Origin: GM7GCV1 sp965221105 | GTDB taxonomy: Bacteria > Pseudomonadota > Gammaproteobacteria > Pseudomonadales > GM7GCV1 | NCBI GenBank assembly: GCA_965221105.1 | Contig: OZ244871.1 | Coordinates: 2,604,001 to 2,668,000 of the forward strand | Length of the DNA: 64,000 nucleotides | Reading direction: 5' to 3' | Shown here: positions 1 to 8,225 of the stretch, in pieces | Position numbering within the stretch: the stretch's first letter is position 1 | Layout of the letters: the number at the start of each line of letters is the position of its first letter | Notes under the pieces: model-generated | The model's input: only the letters and a program-made list of their open reading frames with translations | Databases searched by the model: none | Told to the model about the DNA's origin: nothing | Made by a program: the position numbers and the translations under genes

Positions 1-1
1 C

Positions 2-688
2 AGCCGCAGCACCAAACTCAGTGTGGGCAGCGTCCAGAAGCTGCTCAACCGTGCCCAGGCGCTTGATCTCGGCTGGCCCTTGCCGGAGGATCTGGATGAT
101 GGCCAACTGGCCGGGCTGGTCTATCCAAAGGCTGATACCCGCAGCACTGGTCGATTCCACATCCCCGATTGGCCCAGCGTCCATCAGGAACTCAAACGGC
201 CGCACATGACCAAGCAGCTGCTGTGGGAGGAATATACTCAGCAGTACCCCAACCGCAGCTACAGCTACTCCCAGTTCTGCGACCGCTACCGGCACTGGGT
301 TGGCACGCAACGCCGGTCAATGCGCCAACAGCACAGGGCCGGGGAGAAGTGCTTTGTCGACTATGGGGGTTCGACCGTGCCAGTCATTGACCGTGATACG
401 GGTGAGGTCCGTGAGGCACAGCTCTTTGTCGCTACCCTGGGGGCCTCCAACTACACTTATGCCGAAGCCACCTGGTCACAGTCGCTCCCTGACTGGCTGG
501 GAAGCCATGTGCGGATGCTGGAGTACTTTGGAGGCTGCACCGCGATGGTCATTCCCGACAACCTCAAGAGCGGTGTCAGCACGGCCTGCCGCTCTGATCC
601 GGACCTCAATCCCAGCTACCAGCAATGGGCCGAGCATTACGGCGTCGCGGTGGTCCCGGCGAGGCCGTTTCGCCCGAGGGACAAGGCG
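2..688 (+). pseudogene. istA: IS21 transposase IstA, 5' part (interrupted)
   Basis: The frame is open from the window edge, so the true start lies upstream. The product is the N-terminal half of an IS21 DDE transposase: a helix-turn-helix stretch (KLSVGSVQKLLNRAQ), then the catalytic core with FVDYGG (first Asp) and MVIPDNLK (second Asp). The frame ends at TAG 689-691 right after the conserved PRDKA motif, where the recombinase element begins. The third catalytic residue and the C-terminal half resume at 4018 in the same frame if 689-4011 is removed. As it stands the protein is truncated and should be inactive. Confidence 0.88.
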
Positions 689-694
689 TAGACA

Positions 695-2776
695 CTACAC
701 TGTCTCCTGTGCTGACGATTGGACATCGATCACCGCGGGTGCTCTGGGGCGCCGACTACCCTGACCCTTGACGATGATCTTACCCTCGGGTGGCAAGAAA
801 AGACAGCGCCTGGTATTCCCGTACAACTCCCGTTCAAGCAAGCCGTTTCGGCCCCAGGTGTAAATCGTGGTTGCCGATACGTTCAACTGATCGGCCAGTT
901 CAGGACCGGTGACAAAGCCACGATCGCGCAATCGCTCAAACCGGCTCTGTAACGCATAGGCGCGGCGTACGTGCAACACCTTCTTGGCAGTAAATGCCTG
1001 GCCTTGCCAGTTGCGGTAACCGAGCGCATTGAGCTGCAACGCTGCTTCCCGGTCGGTGCATGTCTCCAGGAGCTCATCCAGGGTTGTGACGACCTCCTCG
1101 GGCGTCTTGCGGATGCGCGACATGGGGAGCGGTACAGGCACAGTGAACGACTGGGTTTTTCCGCCGCGGAATCGCACATCGACGACGATGTCTTCACGCT
1201 TGGTGAGTGTCACATCTTCCACCAGCAACGCCACCATGCGCTTGCGCTCGATCGGAGCTGTGCGTGGGTCCCGCCACACGCGCGGGAAGTCCTCTGACAA
1301 TGCCATAATCTGCCCGCGGGCATCCTCAGCGAGCAGTTGCTGGTCTGCTGCACGCTGCTGTTCCTGCTCTTGCTGCAAGGTGTCCAATCGCCGTAACCGT
1401 GCATTCCAATCTGCTTCCAGCGAGTCAGCCACCAGCCGATTGTCCGGATCCACCTTGAGGTAGCGACGTCGCGCGAGTTCCGCCTCATAGCGGGCCTGCT
1501 CCAGCTGGGTTGCCCGCATCTCATCGGCCTGGCGAATGCGATCTGCGATGTCCTCCTGCACAGCGAGTGCCACAGTGAGGGCTGCCGGGGCCACTGTCTC
1601 CAGCAGGAGATCGCTGATGGCCTGGTCGATATGGCTGCCACGGATCGATTGACAGATCCTGCCCGCCCGGCGCACGGAGGCCTCTGTACACTGATAGTAG
1701 GGTGCCAGTGTGGTTGTGATACGCTGGTAGCGCACCCGCATCCGCTCCCCGCAGATACCGCAGACCACACGGCCCTGCAGGAGGGCCATGCCCTCCCGCG
1801 GCATACCGCCGCGCTCTCCGCCGAAACCGAGGCGATTGCGCGTGAGGGTGGCCTGGTTGCGCTCATACTCCTCCCAGCTGATGTACCCGACATGCGCATC
1901 GGGAATCAGGACTTGCCAGTCTTCTCTCGGCAGCTTCCGCACAGTCGGTTGCAGCGAAGCGGTGCGGCCGCTGCGGGTCCGCCCGTAGACGAATGCACCG
2001 GCATACCGCGGATTGTGCAGAATCTGCACGACCCGAGAGTGGTCGAGCGGTCCCCAGTGCAGTTCACCTTTCCCAATCCCCCGACGGATACGCCGGGGGA
2101 ACTCGAGACCTTCCTGAGTGAAACGCTTGACCACGGCCATCGCTGAGCCTGTGTCCCGGAAGGTGGTGAAGAGCCATTCAAGGGACTGGGTGATACGCCG
2201 GTCAGGATCGAGCACAACCTGATGATCGCCCTGGTAGACAAACCCGATGGGGAGCGGTACGGGGAGTTCACCGCGACGTGCCTTGTTGAGAATCCCGCCC
2301 TGCAGGCGCGCCTTCAATACGTGCAGTTCTGCCTCGCTCATGGTGCCCTTCAGCCCCAGCAGGAGACGATCATTGAAGTGCGCGGGGTCGTAGACACCAT
2401 CCTCGTCCAGAATCAGCGTGTCCGAGAGGGCAGCCAGTTCAATCAGCCGGTGCCAGTCGGCGTTGTTGCGGGCCAGGCGGGAGACTTCCAGGCCGAGCAC
2501 GATGCCAACCTCACCCATGGCCAGCTTGGCAACCAGCTGCTGGAAGCCATCGCGATCCGCTGCTTGGGCCCCGGAGCGGCCAAGATCGCTGTCGATGGTA
2601 TGTATCCGCTCGATGGGCCAGCCGAGCGCCACAGCCCGTTCTCTCAGGGCGTATTGCCGCTTGGTACTCTCGGTATTGTGCATTACCTGGCGCAGCGAGG
2701 ATTGGCGCACATACAAATACGCGTCACGGGCGAGGTGGGTGGTGGAGACCTTCTGGTGATGGACATCAGTAGACAT
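695..2776 (-). CDS. Large serine recombinase
   Basis: The 693-residue protein has an N-terminal resolvase domain with the catalytic serine in YVRQSS (about residues 22-27) and the conserved LEVSRLARN motif near residue 100. A Recombinase domain follows (IGFVYQ, DRRITQSLEWLF), then a zinc ribbon (CGICGERM with YYQC and a further Cys near residues 340-390) and a coiled-coil stretch rich in Gln and Glu. The C-terminal part contains an unusual added HTH-like segment (LADQLNVSATTIYTWGRNG). The start ATG overlaps the stop of the small upstream gene, so the two are probably translationally coupled. It probably moves the element; the exact attachment core is not proven. Confidence 0.93.
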   Translation of the reverse strand: MSTDVHHQKVSTTHLARDAYLYVRQSSLRQVMHNTESTKRQYALRERAVALGWPIERIHTIDSDLGRSGAQAADRDGFQQLVAKLAMGEVGIVLGLEVSRLARNNADWHRLIELAALSDTLILDEDGVYDPAHFNDRLLLGLKGTMSEAELHVLKARLQGGILNKARRGELPVPLPIGFVYQGDHQVVLDPDRRITQSLEWLFTTFRDTGSAMAVVKRFTQEGLEFPRRIRRGIGKGELHWGPLDHSRVVQILHNPRYAGAFVYGRTRSGRTASLQPTVRKLPREDWQVLIPDAHVGYISWEEYERNQATLTRNRLGFGGERGGMPREGMALLQGRVVCGICGERMRVRYQRITTTLAPYYQCTEASVRRAGRICQSIRGSHIDQAISDLLLETVAPAALTVALAVQEDIADRIRQADEMRATQLEQARYEAELARRRYLKVDPDNRLVADSLEADWNARLRRLDTLQQEQEQQRAADQQLLAEDARGQIMALSEDFPRVWRDPRTAPIERKRMVALLVEDVTLTKREDIVVDVRFRGGKTQSFTVPVPLPMSRIRKTPEEVVTTLDELLETCTDREAALQLNALGYRNWQGQAFTAKKVLHVRRAYALQSRFERLRDRGFVTGPELADQLNVSATTIYTWGRNGLLERELYGNTRRCLFLPPEGKIIVKGQGSRRPRAPAVIDVQSSAQETV

Positions 2777-3008
2777 GCTGGACCTCCGATTGGACCTGTA
2801 AAACCATATTGGCCAGGAGTCTCACCAAAGCGGGGTCAGGCGCCACCGCCGGCAGGTTCCGGGCCGGTGTCTCGTGTGGTGGTGAGCGGGTCGCTGGTGT
2901 CTGTGCCAGGAGTGCGAGTCCCCGCGCCATCCCGTGATACAGCATGGCACTGAGTCCACTGCGGCACTGGCCGCCGTCCAGTACCTGGGCGCGGAGATGC
3001 TCGTACAT
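2766..3008 (-). CDS. Small protein of the recombinase element
   Basis: About 80 residues. I do not assign a function. The frame continues upstream of the chosen ATG without a better start, and sense-like sequence (ITLPPRAVE) suggests translation could begin a few codons earlier. The stop overlaps the recombinase ATG by several bases and the start lies about 24 bases behind the HTH gene stop, so the three genes form one operon. The C-terminus (ALVRLLANMVLQVQSEVQ) could form an amphipathic helix. Small proteins in this position could be recombination directionality factors or assembly partners, which is inference only. Confidence 0.6.
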   Translation of the reverse strand: MYEHLRAQVLDGGQCRSGLSAMLYHGMARGLALLAQTPATRSPPHETPARNLPAVAPDPALVRLLANMVLQVQSEVQHVY

Positions 3009-3031
3009 CTCGACAGCCCGGGGTGGCAGGG

Positions 3032-3502
3032 TTATGAGCGGGGGGTGTTCTGGCGTTTTTTTTTGCGCGCCAGGGCGCGTTCGATACTGCGGGGATGGAT
3101 CCGCAATCCGAACTCGGTGTGGATCACATCTGCCAACCGGCGTGCACCGGTGGCGCCATGGGTGCCCAGATAGGTCTCGATGAAGGCCAGCTTCTGGCCA
3201 TCGAGTTTGTGGGCCCCCTTGGGCCCTCGCCGGCGGGGCAGCAGTCCGGCCAGGCCATCGCGGGCATAGGCGGCCTCTGCCTGGTAGTAGGTGGGGCGAG
3301 ACACCCCGAACAGTGCAGCGGCATCGGCCTTGGAGGCACCGTCGGTGTGGACCATCCGCAGCATCTCGTATTTGATCTGCAGCAGATCCCGTGGATCGAA
3401 GAAGGTATCGGCCTGGAAGCCGGGGGCCTGTACCCGTTCGGGATGGGCATTGAGGGTGCCGAGGGCTCTGAGGCGGGCGGTTTTGGGCTGTTGCTGGTTC
3501 AT
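3032..3502 (-). CDS. Helix-turn-helix protein of the recombinase element
   Basis: The protein has 156 residues. A winged HTH of the transposase type is visible in the middle (ASKADAAALFGVSRPTYYQ, about residues 57-75), followed by a basic linker (LLPRRRGPKGAHKL) and a second HTH-like region (GARRLADVIHTEFGLRIHPRSIERAL), then a Lys/Arg-rich tail. This resembles the N-terminal DNA-binding half of IS630/IS3 type transposases without a catalytic domain. It lies between the DUF5372-like gene and the small gene, so a role as DNA-binding partner or regulator of the recombinase is likely but inferred. Confidence 0.8.
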   Translation of the reverse strand: MNQQQPKTARLRALGTLNAHPERVQAPGFQADTFFDPRDLLQIKYEMLRMVHTDGASKADAAALFGVSRPTYYQAEAAYARDGLAGLLPRRRGPKGAHKLDGQKLAFIETYLGTHGATGARRLADVIHTEFGLRIHPRSIERALARKKKRQNTPRS

Positions 3503-3688
3503 ACTGGCATCCGGTCATGGCAATACGTAATATAATATATGCCGCAAATAGCCCTGTGTCAACCTGCTTTGATCTGGAATATACGTGCTTTGATGCGATA
3601 TAGAAGCATTTTATCGCTATAATAGACAGAGTGGAACCTCTGTCACTCCTGTATAGCGGCGTATTTAGTATGACAAATGCGGCGTAAA

Positions 3689-3949
3689 TCACTTTACACA
3701 CCGCCGCTGTTGTGTCCGCACGGATTGCAGCAGGGTTGAGAGTTCGAGCAAGTCATCCGGACGAAACCAGGACCGGCCTGCTGATCGCTCCTGGAAGACA
3801 TCGCGGTCGGCAACATCGGTCCAGGATGTCGCCATGGAGCAGAGCCTGCCGGCCTCATTGAAATACGTCACCCGGTCTTCGCCCCAGTGGTTGCGCCGAG
3901 TGCTGAGCCTGAACTGCTGACCCCGCCTTGGGTGGAAGGGGTGGGTCAC
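3689..3949 (-). CDS. DUF5372-like small protein
   Basis: The protein has 86 residues and conserved-looking features of the DUF5372 family: HPFHPRRGQQF near the N-terminus, NHWGEDRVTYFN, TSWTDV and WFRPDDLLEL. I recognise it as a family that commonly accompanies this type of recombinase; its function is unknown. It is the first gene of the four-gene element, 187 bases upstream of the HTH gene, with an AT-rich gap (3510-3680) between them that may hold a promoter. Its size and the intact frame suggest the element was inserted recently. Confidence 0.75.
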   Translation of the reverse strand: MTHPFHPRRGQQFRLSTRRNHWGEDRVTYFNEAGRLCSMATSWTDVADRDVFQERSAGRSWFRPDDLLELSTLLQSVRTQQRRCVK

Positions 3950-4017
3950 GGTAAATGCTCTGGTTGCTCCATGGTCTGAACAACCAGCAGTTGATGACTT
4001 AGACGAAATCCAAGGCG

Positions 4018-4800
4018 GAAAATGCGGTCCTGGTGGTCCAGCGCTGGGTTCTGGCCCGCCTGCGCCACCACAGCTTCTTCTCCCTGGACGAGCTGAACCA
4101 GGGTATCCGCGCGCTGCTGGAGGAGCTGAACAGCCGCCCCTTCAAGCAGCTGCCCGGGTGCCGCCGGTCAGCGTTTGAGCAGCTCGACAGGCCGGCACTC
4201 AAGCCGCTGCCCGCACAGCCCTACAGCTACGTCGCGATCAAGCCGGTCAAGGTCAACATTGACTACCATGTCCGCTACAAGAACCACGACTACTCTGTGC
4301 CCCACCAGTACGTTGGCGAGCGCCTGGAGGTCCATGCCAGTGACAGGCTGGTGGAGATCTACTTCAAGCGCCAGCTGGTGGCCACCCATCCGCGCAAACA
4401 GACACCGGGGTTTACCACCAATCCCGCCCACATGCCCGAACGCCACCGGGCGCAGCAGCAATGGACACCGGGGCGCCTGAAACGCTGGGCCAGGGACATT
4501 GGCCCGGACACCCTGGTCTGGGTCACAGACCAGCTTGAGCGTCGGGATCACCCGGAGCAGGCCTACAAGGTCTGCCTGGGCTTGCTGAACCTCAGCACAC
4601 AGTACCCGGCCAGCCGGCTCAATGCCGCCTGCCGGATTGCCAATAGGGCCGGCCTCAACCGCCTCAAGCAGGTCAGGGCCATCCTGAAGAGCAACCGGGA
4701 TCAGCTGCCCGAACAGGATCAGCTGTCCGAACAACTCAGCCTCGAGGCTGAACTCCCCCAGGACCACGAGAATATCCGCGGTCCGCGCACGTTCGACTGA
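4018..4800 (+). pseudogene. istA: IS21 transposase IstA, 3' part (interrupted)
   Basis: This is the continuation of the istA frame from 688. It reads ENAVLVVQRWVLARLR, containing the catalytic Glu region, then the conserved C-terminal beta-rich domain (YHVRYKNHDYSVPHQYVGERLEV) and tail. The first GTG in frame is at 4033 but there is no suitable ribosome binding site, so this half is probably not translated alone. The stop at 4798-4800 lies 13 bases before istB. With the insert removed the whole istA frame would be intact. Confidence 0.88.
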
Positions 4801-4813
4801 AGGAGACACTGCC

Positions 4814-5572
4814 ATGACAACACCCATCACCCTCGCACGCCTGCGCGACCTGCGCCTCGGCGGTATGGCCCAGGCGCTGGAGCGACAACTGGAACAGGTG
4901 GGCACCTATGATGCCCTGTCGTTCCTGGAGCGCTTCGCATTACTGGTCGAGGAGGAATGCCTGGAGCGGGAACACCGCAAACAGGACCGACTGGTCCGAC
5001 AGGCACGGTTCAAGCTCAGGGCGACCATCCAGGACATCGACTACCAGCACCCACGCAACCTCAGGCAGGACCAGATCGCCCGGCTGGCGCAGGGGGAGTG
5101 GATTGACCGCGCCCACAACCTGCTGATTACCGGCCCCTGTGGCAGTGGCAAAACCTACCTGGCGTGCGCGCTTGGGCACAACGCCTGCCTGCACGGCTAC
5201 AGCACCCGCTACGTCCGCCTGTCTCGCCTGTTCCTGGAGCTGACCCAGGCCAAGGCCGATGGCAGCTACCAGAAGGTGCTCAAACAGATCGCCAAGACCC
5301 GGCTTCTGCTGATCGATGACTGGGGACTTGAAGTGCTCACCGCCGCCCAGCGCAATGACCTGATGGAGATCATGGATGACCGGCACGGCTCGACATCGAC
5401 CGTCATGATCAGCCAGTTGCCAACGGATCAGTGGTACGCAGCCATCGGTGACAACACCCTGGCAGACGCCATTTTGGATCGGCTCATGCACAACGCGCAC
5501 CGGCTACCGCTGAAGGGCGAATCGATGAGAAAGATCCTCGGTCAATTGACTGAAGATGAACACCTGGTGTAA
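4814..5572 (+). CDS. istB: IS21 helper ATPase IstB
   Basis: The 252-residue AAA+ ATPase assists the IstA transposase in IS21 transposition. The Walker A motif GPCGSGKT is at residues 107-114 and Walker B LLLIDDWG at 164-171; the N-terminal helix bundle (ARLRDLRLGGMAQALERQ) is typical of the family. The gene starts 13 bases after istA with GGAGA upstream of the ATG. All motifs look intact, unlike the IstB of the second IS21 copy. With istA broken it has no partner from this copy. Confidence 0.93.
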   Translation: MTTPITLARLRDLRLGGMAQALERQLEQVGTYDALSFLERFALLVEEECLEREHRKQDRLVRQARFKLRATIQDIDYQHPRNLRQDQIARLAQGEWIDRAHNLLITGPCGSGKTYLACALGHNACLHGYSTRYVRLSRLFLELTQAKADGSYQKVLKQIAKTRLLLIDDWGLEVLTAAQRNDLMEIMDDRHGSTSTVMISQLPTDQWYAAIGDNTLADAILDRLMHNAHRLPLKGESMRKILGQLTEDEHLV

Positions 5573-5605
5573 AAATACGACAACGTGATGCGTTGGGAAA
5601 TCAGG

Positions 5606-5652
5606 TGTTCACGTTCAACCAGAATCACTGTTCATGTTCACCGGAATGCGCA
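5606..5652 (+). repeat. Right-end repeats of IS21 copy 1
   Basis: Two related units start at 5606 and 5629 (TGTTCACGTTCAACCAGAAT and TGTTCATGTTCACCGGAAT), a 23-bp period, followed by GCGCA. Multiple subterminal repeats of this kind are transposase binding sites in IS21 elements. The last CA at 5651-5652 is taken as the terminus. Confidence 0.6.
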
Positions 5653-5657
5653 CCTGA

Positions 5658-5948
5658 CGCCGTGCTGAAGAGAACCGGCTGACAGAAACAGAGGTTCACC
5701 TGAACTACGAGGACTTGTCCATGTTGTTCGCAGTCTTGACCCCACGCCGATTGGAGATTTTGAAAGCTGTGCGTCAGCAGGGACCGCTCAGCATTCGTGC
5801 GCTATCAACAACAGTGAATCGCAACTATAAAAATGTTCACGCGGACGCACGCATGCTTATCACGGCAGGCCTACTGGAAAAAACACAGGAAGATACCGTA
5901 CATGTGCCTTGGGACGGCATTGATGCACACCTGAGTCTCGTTGCGTGA
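5658..5948 (+). pseudogene. HVO_A0114/TumA-like antitoxin gene, 5' end cut off by IS21
   Basis: An open frame begins right behind the IS21 end and encodes a winged-HTH protein: AVLTPRRLEILKAV, then RALSTTVNRNYKNVHADARMLITAGLLE and the family's ending VPWDGIDAHLSLVA. Related antitoxins of TumE/TumA type pairs carry about 25-40 residues before this, which are missing here. The sequence upstream of the TTG at 5715 (EVHLNYEDLS) also matches the expected protein in character, so the gene was probably cut rather than starting there. No toxin partner is present on this side. The family assignment rests on motif memory. Confidence 0.65.
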
Positions 5949-6131
5949 ATCACCCATTGAGTCAGCACATCGCCACATAAGTCGCGAAGAATCCAGGAGA
6001 CTAAAACTTTTCGCCAAAAGGTCTCCATCGAGAAATTTCCCAACCCCAATAGAGTACGCGTCTCCACTATCATTGTAGATGGCGATCAGCTTTCCGTCGT
6101 GGAGAAGGGCCATGCGAGCAGAGGCCTGCAA
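5871..6131 (-). CDS. Hypothetical protein, possibly a remnant
   Basis: The frame of 86 residues begins MQASARMALLHDGKLIAIYNDS and has a plausible small globular N-terminal part (DAYSIGVGKFLDGDLLAKSFSLLD). I do not recognise the family. Its 3' end overlaps the truncated antitoxin gene on the opposite strand, which makes the C-terminal part doubtful; the original gene may have been fused or truncated here. It lies 30 bases downstream of the HicB-like gene on the same strand and may have formed an operon with it. Confidence 0.35.
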   Translation of the reverse strand: MQASARMALLHDGKLIAIYNDSGDAYSIGVGKFLDGDLLAKSFSLLDSSRLMWRCADSMGDSRNETQVCINAVPRHMYGIFLCFFQ

Positions 6132-6161
6132 GCTTTTCTCTGGAAAGATCGCGCGGCAGTT

Positions 6162-6374
6162 TCAAACTGCCACAGCCTCGTCGCGGACCTGGTGCAGTCG
6201 AATGACCCCAGGTGCGTGTTCGTCGCCGAAGTGGCAGAGAACTGCTTCCCGGGCCATGGCTTTCAGGTCTTCCCGGTCATCGCCCTGGGTGAAGATGCTG
6301 TGATGGAGCGTGCGTGCGTCGTAGCCGCCTTCGGCCGCTTCATGTACCTCGAAAATGATTCCACAGGATTTCAT
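6162..6374 (-). CDS. HicB-like antitoxin-type protein
   Basis: The product has 70 residues. The sequence IIFEVHEAAEGGYDAR, then HSIFTQGDDREDLKAMAREAVLCHF, matches the partial RNase-H-like fold of HicB family proteins, in which a beta hairpin is followed by the helix DLKAMAREAV. There is no HicA-like toxin next to it; the following gene on this strand is unrelated in appearance. It may be an orphan antitoxin, or an autonomous member of the HicB superfamily. Size and intact frame favour a real gene. Confidence 0.7.
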   Translation of the reverse strand: MKSCGIIFEVHEAAEGGYDARTLHHSIFTQGDDREDLKAMAREAVLCHFGDEHAPGVIRLHQVRDEAVAV

Positions 6375-6545
6375 CTTTGCTCTCCGTCACTTCTGCTCCA
6401 CTAATCAATGTGCGCTGGGTCAAAAAGTGTTTTCCAATCCTGAGATGAGCCTGAGGGCAGGGGGAATGAAAACGGGTTTACCTCAACCCGACTTAATGAT
6501 ATAAAACCTATAAATATAGAAACCATAATACTAGTATAAATATCA

Positions 6546-7169
6546 ATGACGACGGCAAACACGCAACGCGAACGGGCGATAGCGCTTCTGCGGGACAGGG
6601 GTATGATGCGCCTGTTCGAATTCCAGAAATCCGGGATCACCGCCGCCACGGTGGGCAGAATGGTCCGCTCCGGAGATCTGAATCGCCTCGCGCGCGGACT
6701 CTATCAGCTGCCCGACGCGCCGCTTGACGCGAACCACAGCCTGGCGGAAGCTGCAAAGCGCGTTCCAGGAGGGGTTGTCTGCCTCGTGTCGGCGCTGGCC
6801 TTCCACAGGCTGACCAACCAGCTCCCCGGGGTGGTCTGGATGGCGGTCGGCAAAAGCCGGTGGTCACCGAAACCGGATGATGGTGGCGTGAATATCCGGA
6901 TTGTGCGGTTCACCGACGCGCTTCTTGAGGAAGATGTCGCTACCGTTCAGATAGAACATGTGCCCGTCAACGTCTTTGGCGTGGGCAAAACCGTCGCAGA
7001 TTGTTTCCGGCACCGACGGAAGGTTGGGCTGGGTGTAGCCCTGGAGGGTTTGCGGGAAGCGCTCCGGCAGCGGAAGGCGAGTCCGGCGGAGATTGCCCGG
7101 CACGCAGAGAGCGGCGGAGTCGCCACGGTCGTTCAGCCTTATCTGGAGGTCCTCGCTGCTGATGGCTAG
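6546..7169 (+). CDS. abiEi: AbiEi-type antitoxin, transcriptional regulator
   Basis: The 207-residue protein carries an N-terminal winged HTH (MMRLFEFQKSGITAATVGRMVRSGDLNRLARGLYQLP) and the C-terminal AbiEi domain (FGVGKTVADCFRHRRKVGLGVALEGLREALRQRKAS). In type IV abiE systems this protein represses its own operon and counteracts the nucleotidyltransferase toxin. It overlaps the toxin gene by eight bases (ATGGCTAG at 7162-7169), the usual tight coupling. The upstream stretch 6490-6545 is AT rich and probably contains the promoter. The gene is intact while its toxin is frameshifted. Confidence 0.88.
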   Translation: MTTANTQRERAIALLRDRGMMRLFEFQKSGITAATVGRMVRSGDLNRLARGLYQLPDAPLDANHSLAEAAKRVPGGVVCLVSALAFHRLTNQLPGVVWMAVGKSRWSPKPDDGGVNIRIVRFTDALLEEDVATVQIEHVPVNVFGVGKTVADCFRHRRKVGLGVALEGLREALRQRKASPAEIARHAESGGVATVVQPYLEVLAADG

Positions 7170-8066
7170 GAAGATCAAGGATATCGGGACCTCTGTCCGG
7201 GCGCGTTTGCTGACCATCGGTCGGGAGAAAGGCCTGAATTTCGAACTTGTTTTGACCCGTTACGCGGTGGAGCGCCTGCTGTTCCGACTCGCGGAATCCC
7301 CTTACGCCGACCGCTTTGTGTTAAAAGGTGCTGCCTTGCTGATGACCTGGTTTGAAGAACCGTTCCGGGCACGCGCGATCTTGACCTTCTGGGTTTTGGC
7401 AATCTGGCACCGGCAGACTTGCTGCTAATTTTTCGGGAAATTCTGCGCCAGAACCATCCGGACGGTGTCATTTTCGATGCAGATGCTCTGAGTGTGGACC
7501 GAGTTCGGGAGGCAAACCCGCACGGGGGACTGCGCTTGGGGACGACGGCGACTATTGGGGGCGCCCGCGTCGCTGTACAAATTGATGTCGGTTTTGGCGA
7601 TGCGACCGAACCGCCGCCAGAGTGGCTGGATTATCCGGTACTGCTGGATATGCCAGCGCCACGGCTGCGCGATTACGTGATGGAGACCGTGGTCGCGGAG
7701 AAATTCCAGGCAATTGTGGAGCTTGGCATGGCGAACAGCCGGATGAAGGACTATTTTGATTTGTGGGTGATCCGCCAGGAGTGCCGGATTGACCGTTCGC
7801 GTCTGGCGCGTGCCATATCAGCGACCTTCACGCGGCGGAGCACTGAGATTCCGGACCAAACCCCGGATGGCTTGTCGAAAGCGTTCGCGGAGAGCGACAC
7901 CAAGCGGCGGCAGTGGGAAAGTTTCAGAAGCGGATTGCGCTTGGATCCCGGTCCGCTGGAGGATGTGATTGCTGTGCTCGATGATTGGTTGATGCCAGCG
8001 GCGTTGGATGCTTGCAACGTATCCGCGGCGACTGGTGGAACTGGTCCTGAGCCTAATGTGAGGTAA
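7162..8066 (+). pseudogene. abiEii: AbiEii-type nucleotidyltransferase toxin, frameshifted
   Basis: The first frame starts at ATG 7162 (MARKIKDIGTSVRARLL) and contains KGAALLMTWFEEPFRA, the start of the nucleotidyltransferase motif. Near 7370-7380 the frame is lost; the next frame continues DLLLIFREILRQNHPDG to the stop at 8064-8066. Between them the DNA reads RDLDLLGFGN in the shifted frame, so a single missing base just before the catalytic Asp-x-Asp explains the break. The second half retains VVAEKFQAIVELGMANSRMKDYFDLW, a conserved AbiEii region. The product would be cut before its catalytic aspartates. A sequencing error is the alternative. Confidence 0.82.
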
Positions 8067-8225
8067 ACCATGTCAGAGAAACCAACACCCTGCCGAACCG
8101 GGAATCTGCTTACGGGAGCCTCTCGGAAAAAGTCCATGGGCACGCATTCGCCCCAGGCTCCATATGGTGGAACCAAACAGCGCTCAACCAGGCCAATAGC
8201 GATTCAAGCACGTGCCCGATGAACA

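Larger units (their letters stand above)
689..4011 (-). mobile_element. Four-gene large-serine-recombinase element inserted in istA
   Basis: All four genes run on the minus strand: DUF5372-like protein, HTH protein, small 80-residue protein, large serine recombinase. The borders are set by the interrupted istA: AAGGCG occurs at 683-688 and again at 4012-4017, and joining the flanks there gives a continuous istA frame with either one or two copies of AAGGCG (PRDKAENAV or PRDKAKAENAV). The second form fits the usual IS21 motif RDKAK better, which would mean insertion between the two repeats without duplication. TAGAC is also present just inside both ends (689-693 and 4000-4004). No long terminal inverted repeats were seen, as expected for serine integrase elements. 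Confidence 0.8.
1..5652 (+). mobile_element. IS21-family insertion sequence, copy 1 (left end outside window)
   Basis: The parts seen are istA in two pieces (2-688 and 4018-4800), istB (4814-5572) and a right end with two degenerate 23-bp repeats ending GCGCA near 5652. Directly after the right end an antitoxin-like reading frame begins in mid gene, so the element appears to have inserted into that gene. istA is interrupted by a separate recombinase element. The right boundary is inferred from the repeats and the usual CA-3' terminus of IS21 elements; the target duplication cannot be checked because the left end is missing. Confidence 0.8.

Noticed and set aside
883..2953. Long frames on other strands/frames inside the recombinase gene
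   Set aside because: They overlap the strongly supported 693-residue recombinase and show low-complexity Arg/Ser/Pro content typical of shadow frames.
2766..3701. 311-codon minus-strand frame covering the HTH gene
   Set aside because: Most of it lies out of frame over the HTH gene; only its last 80 codons, after the HTH stop, look like protein.
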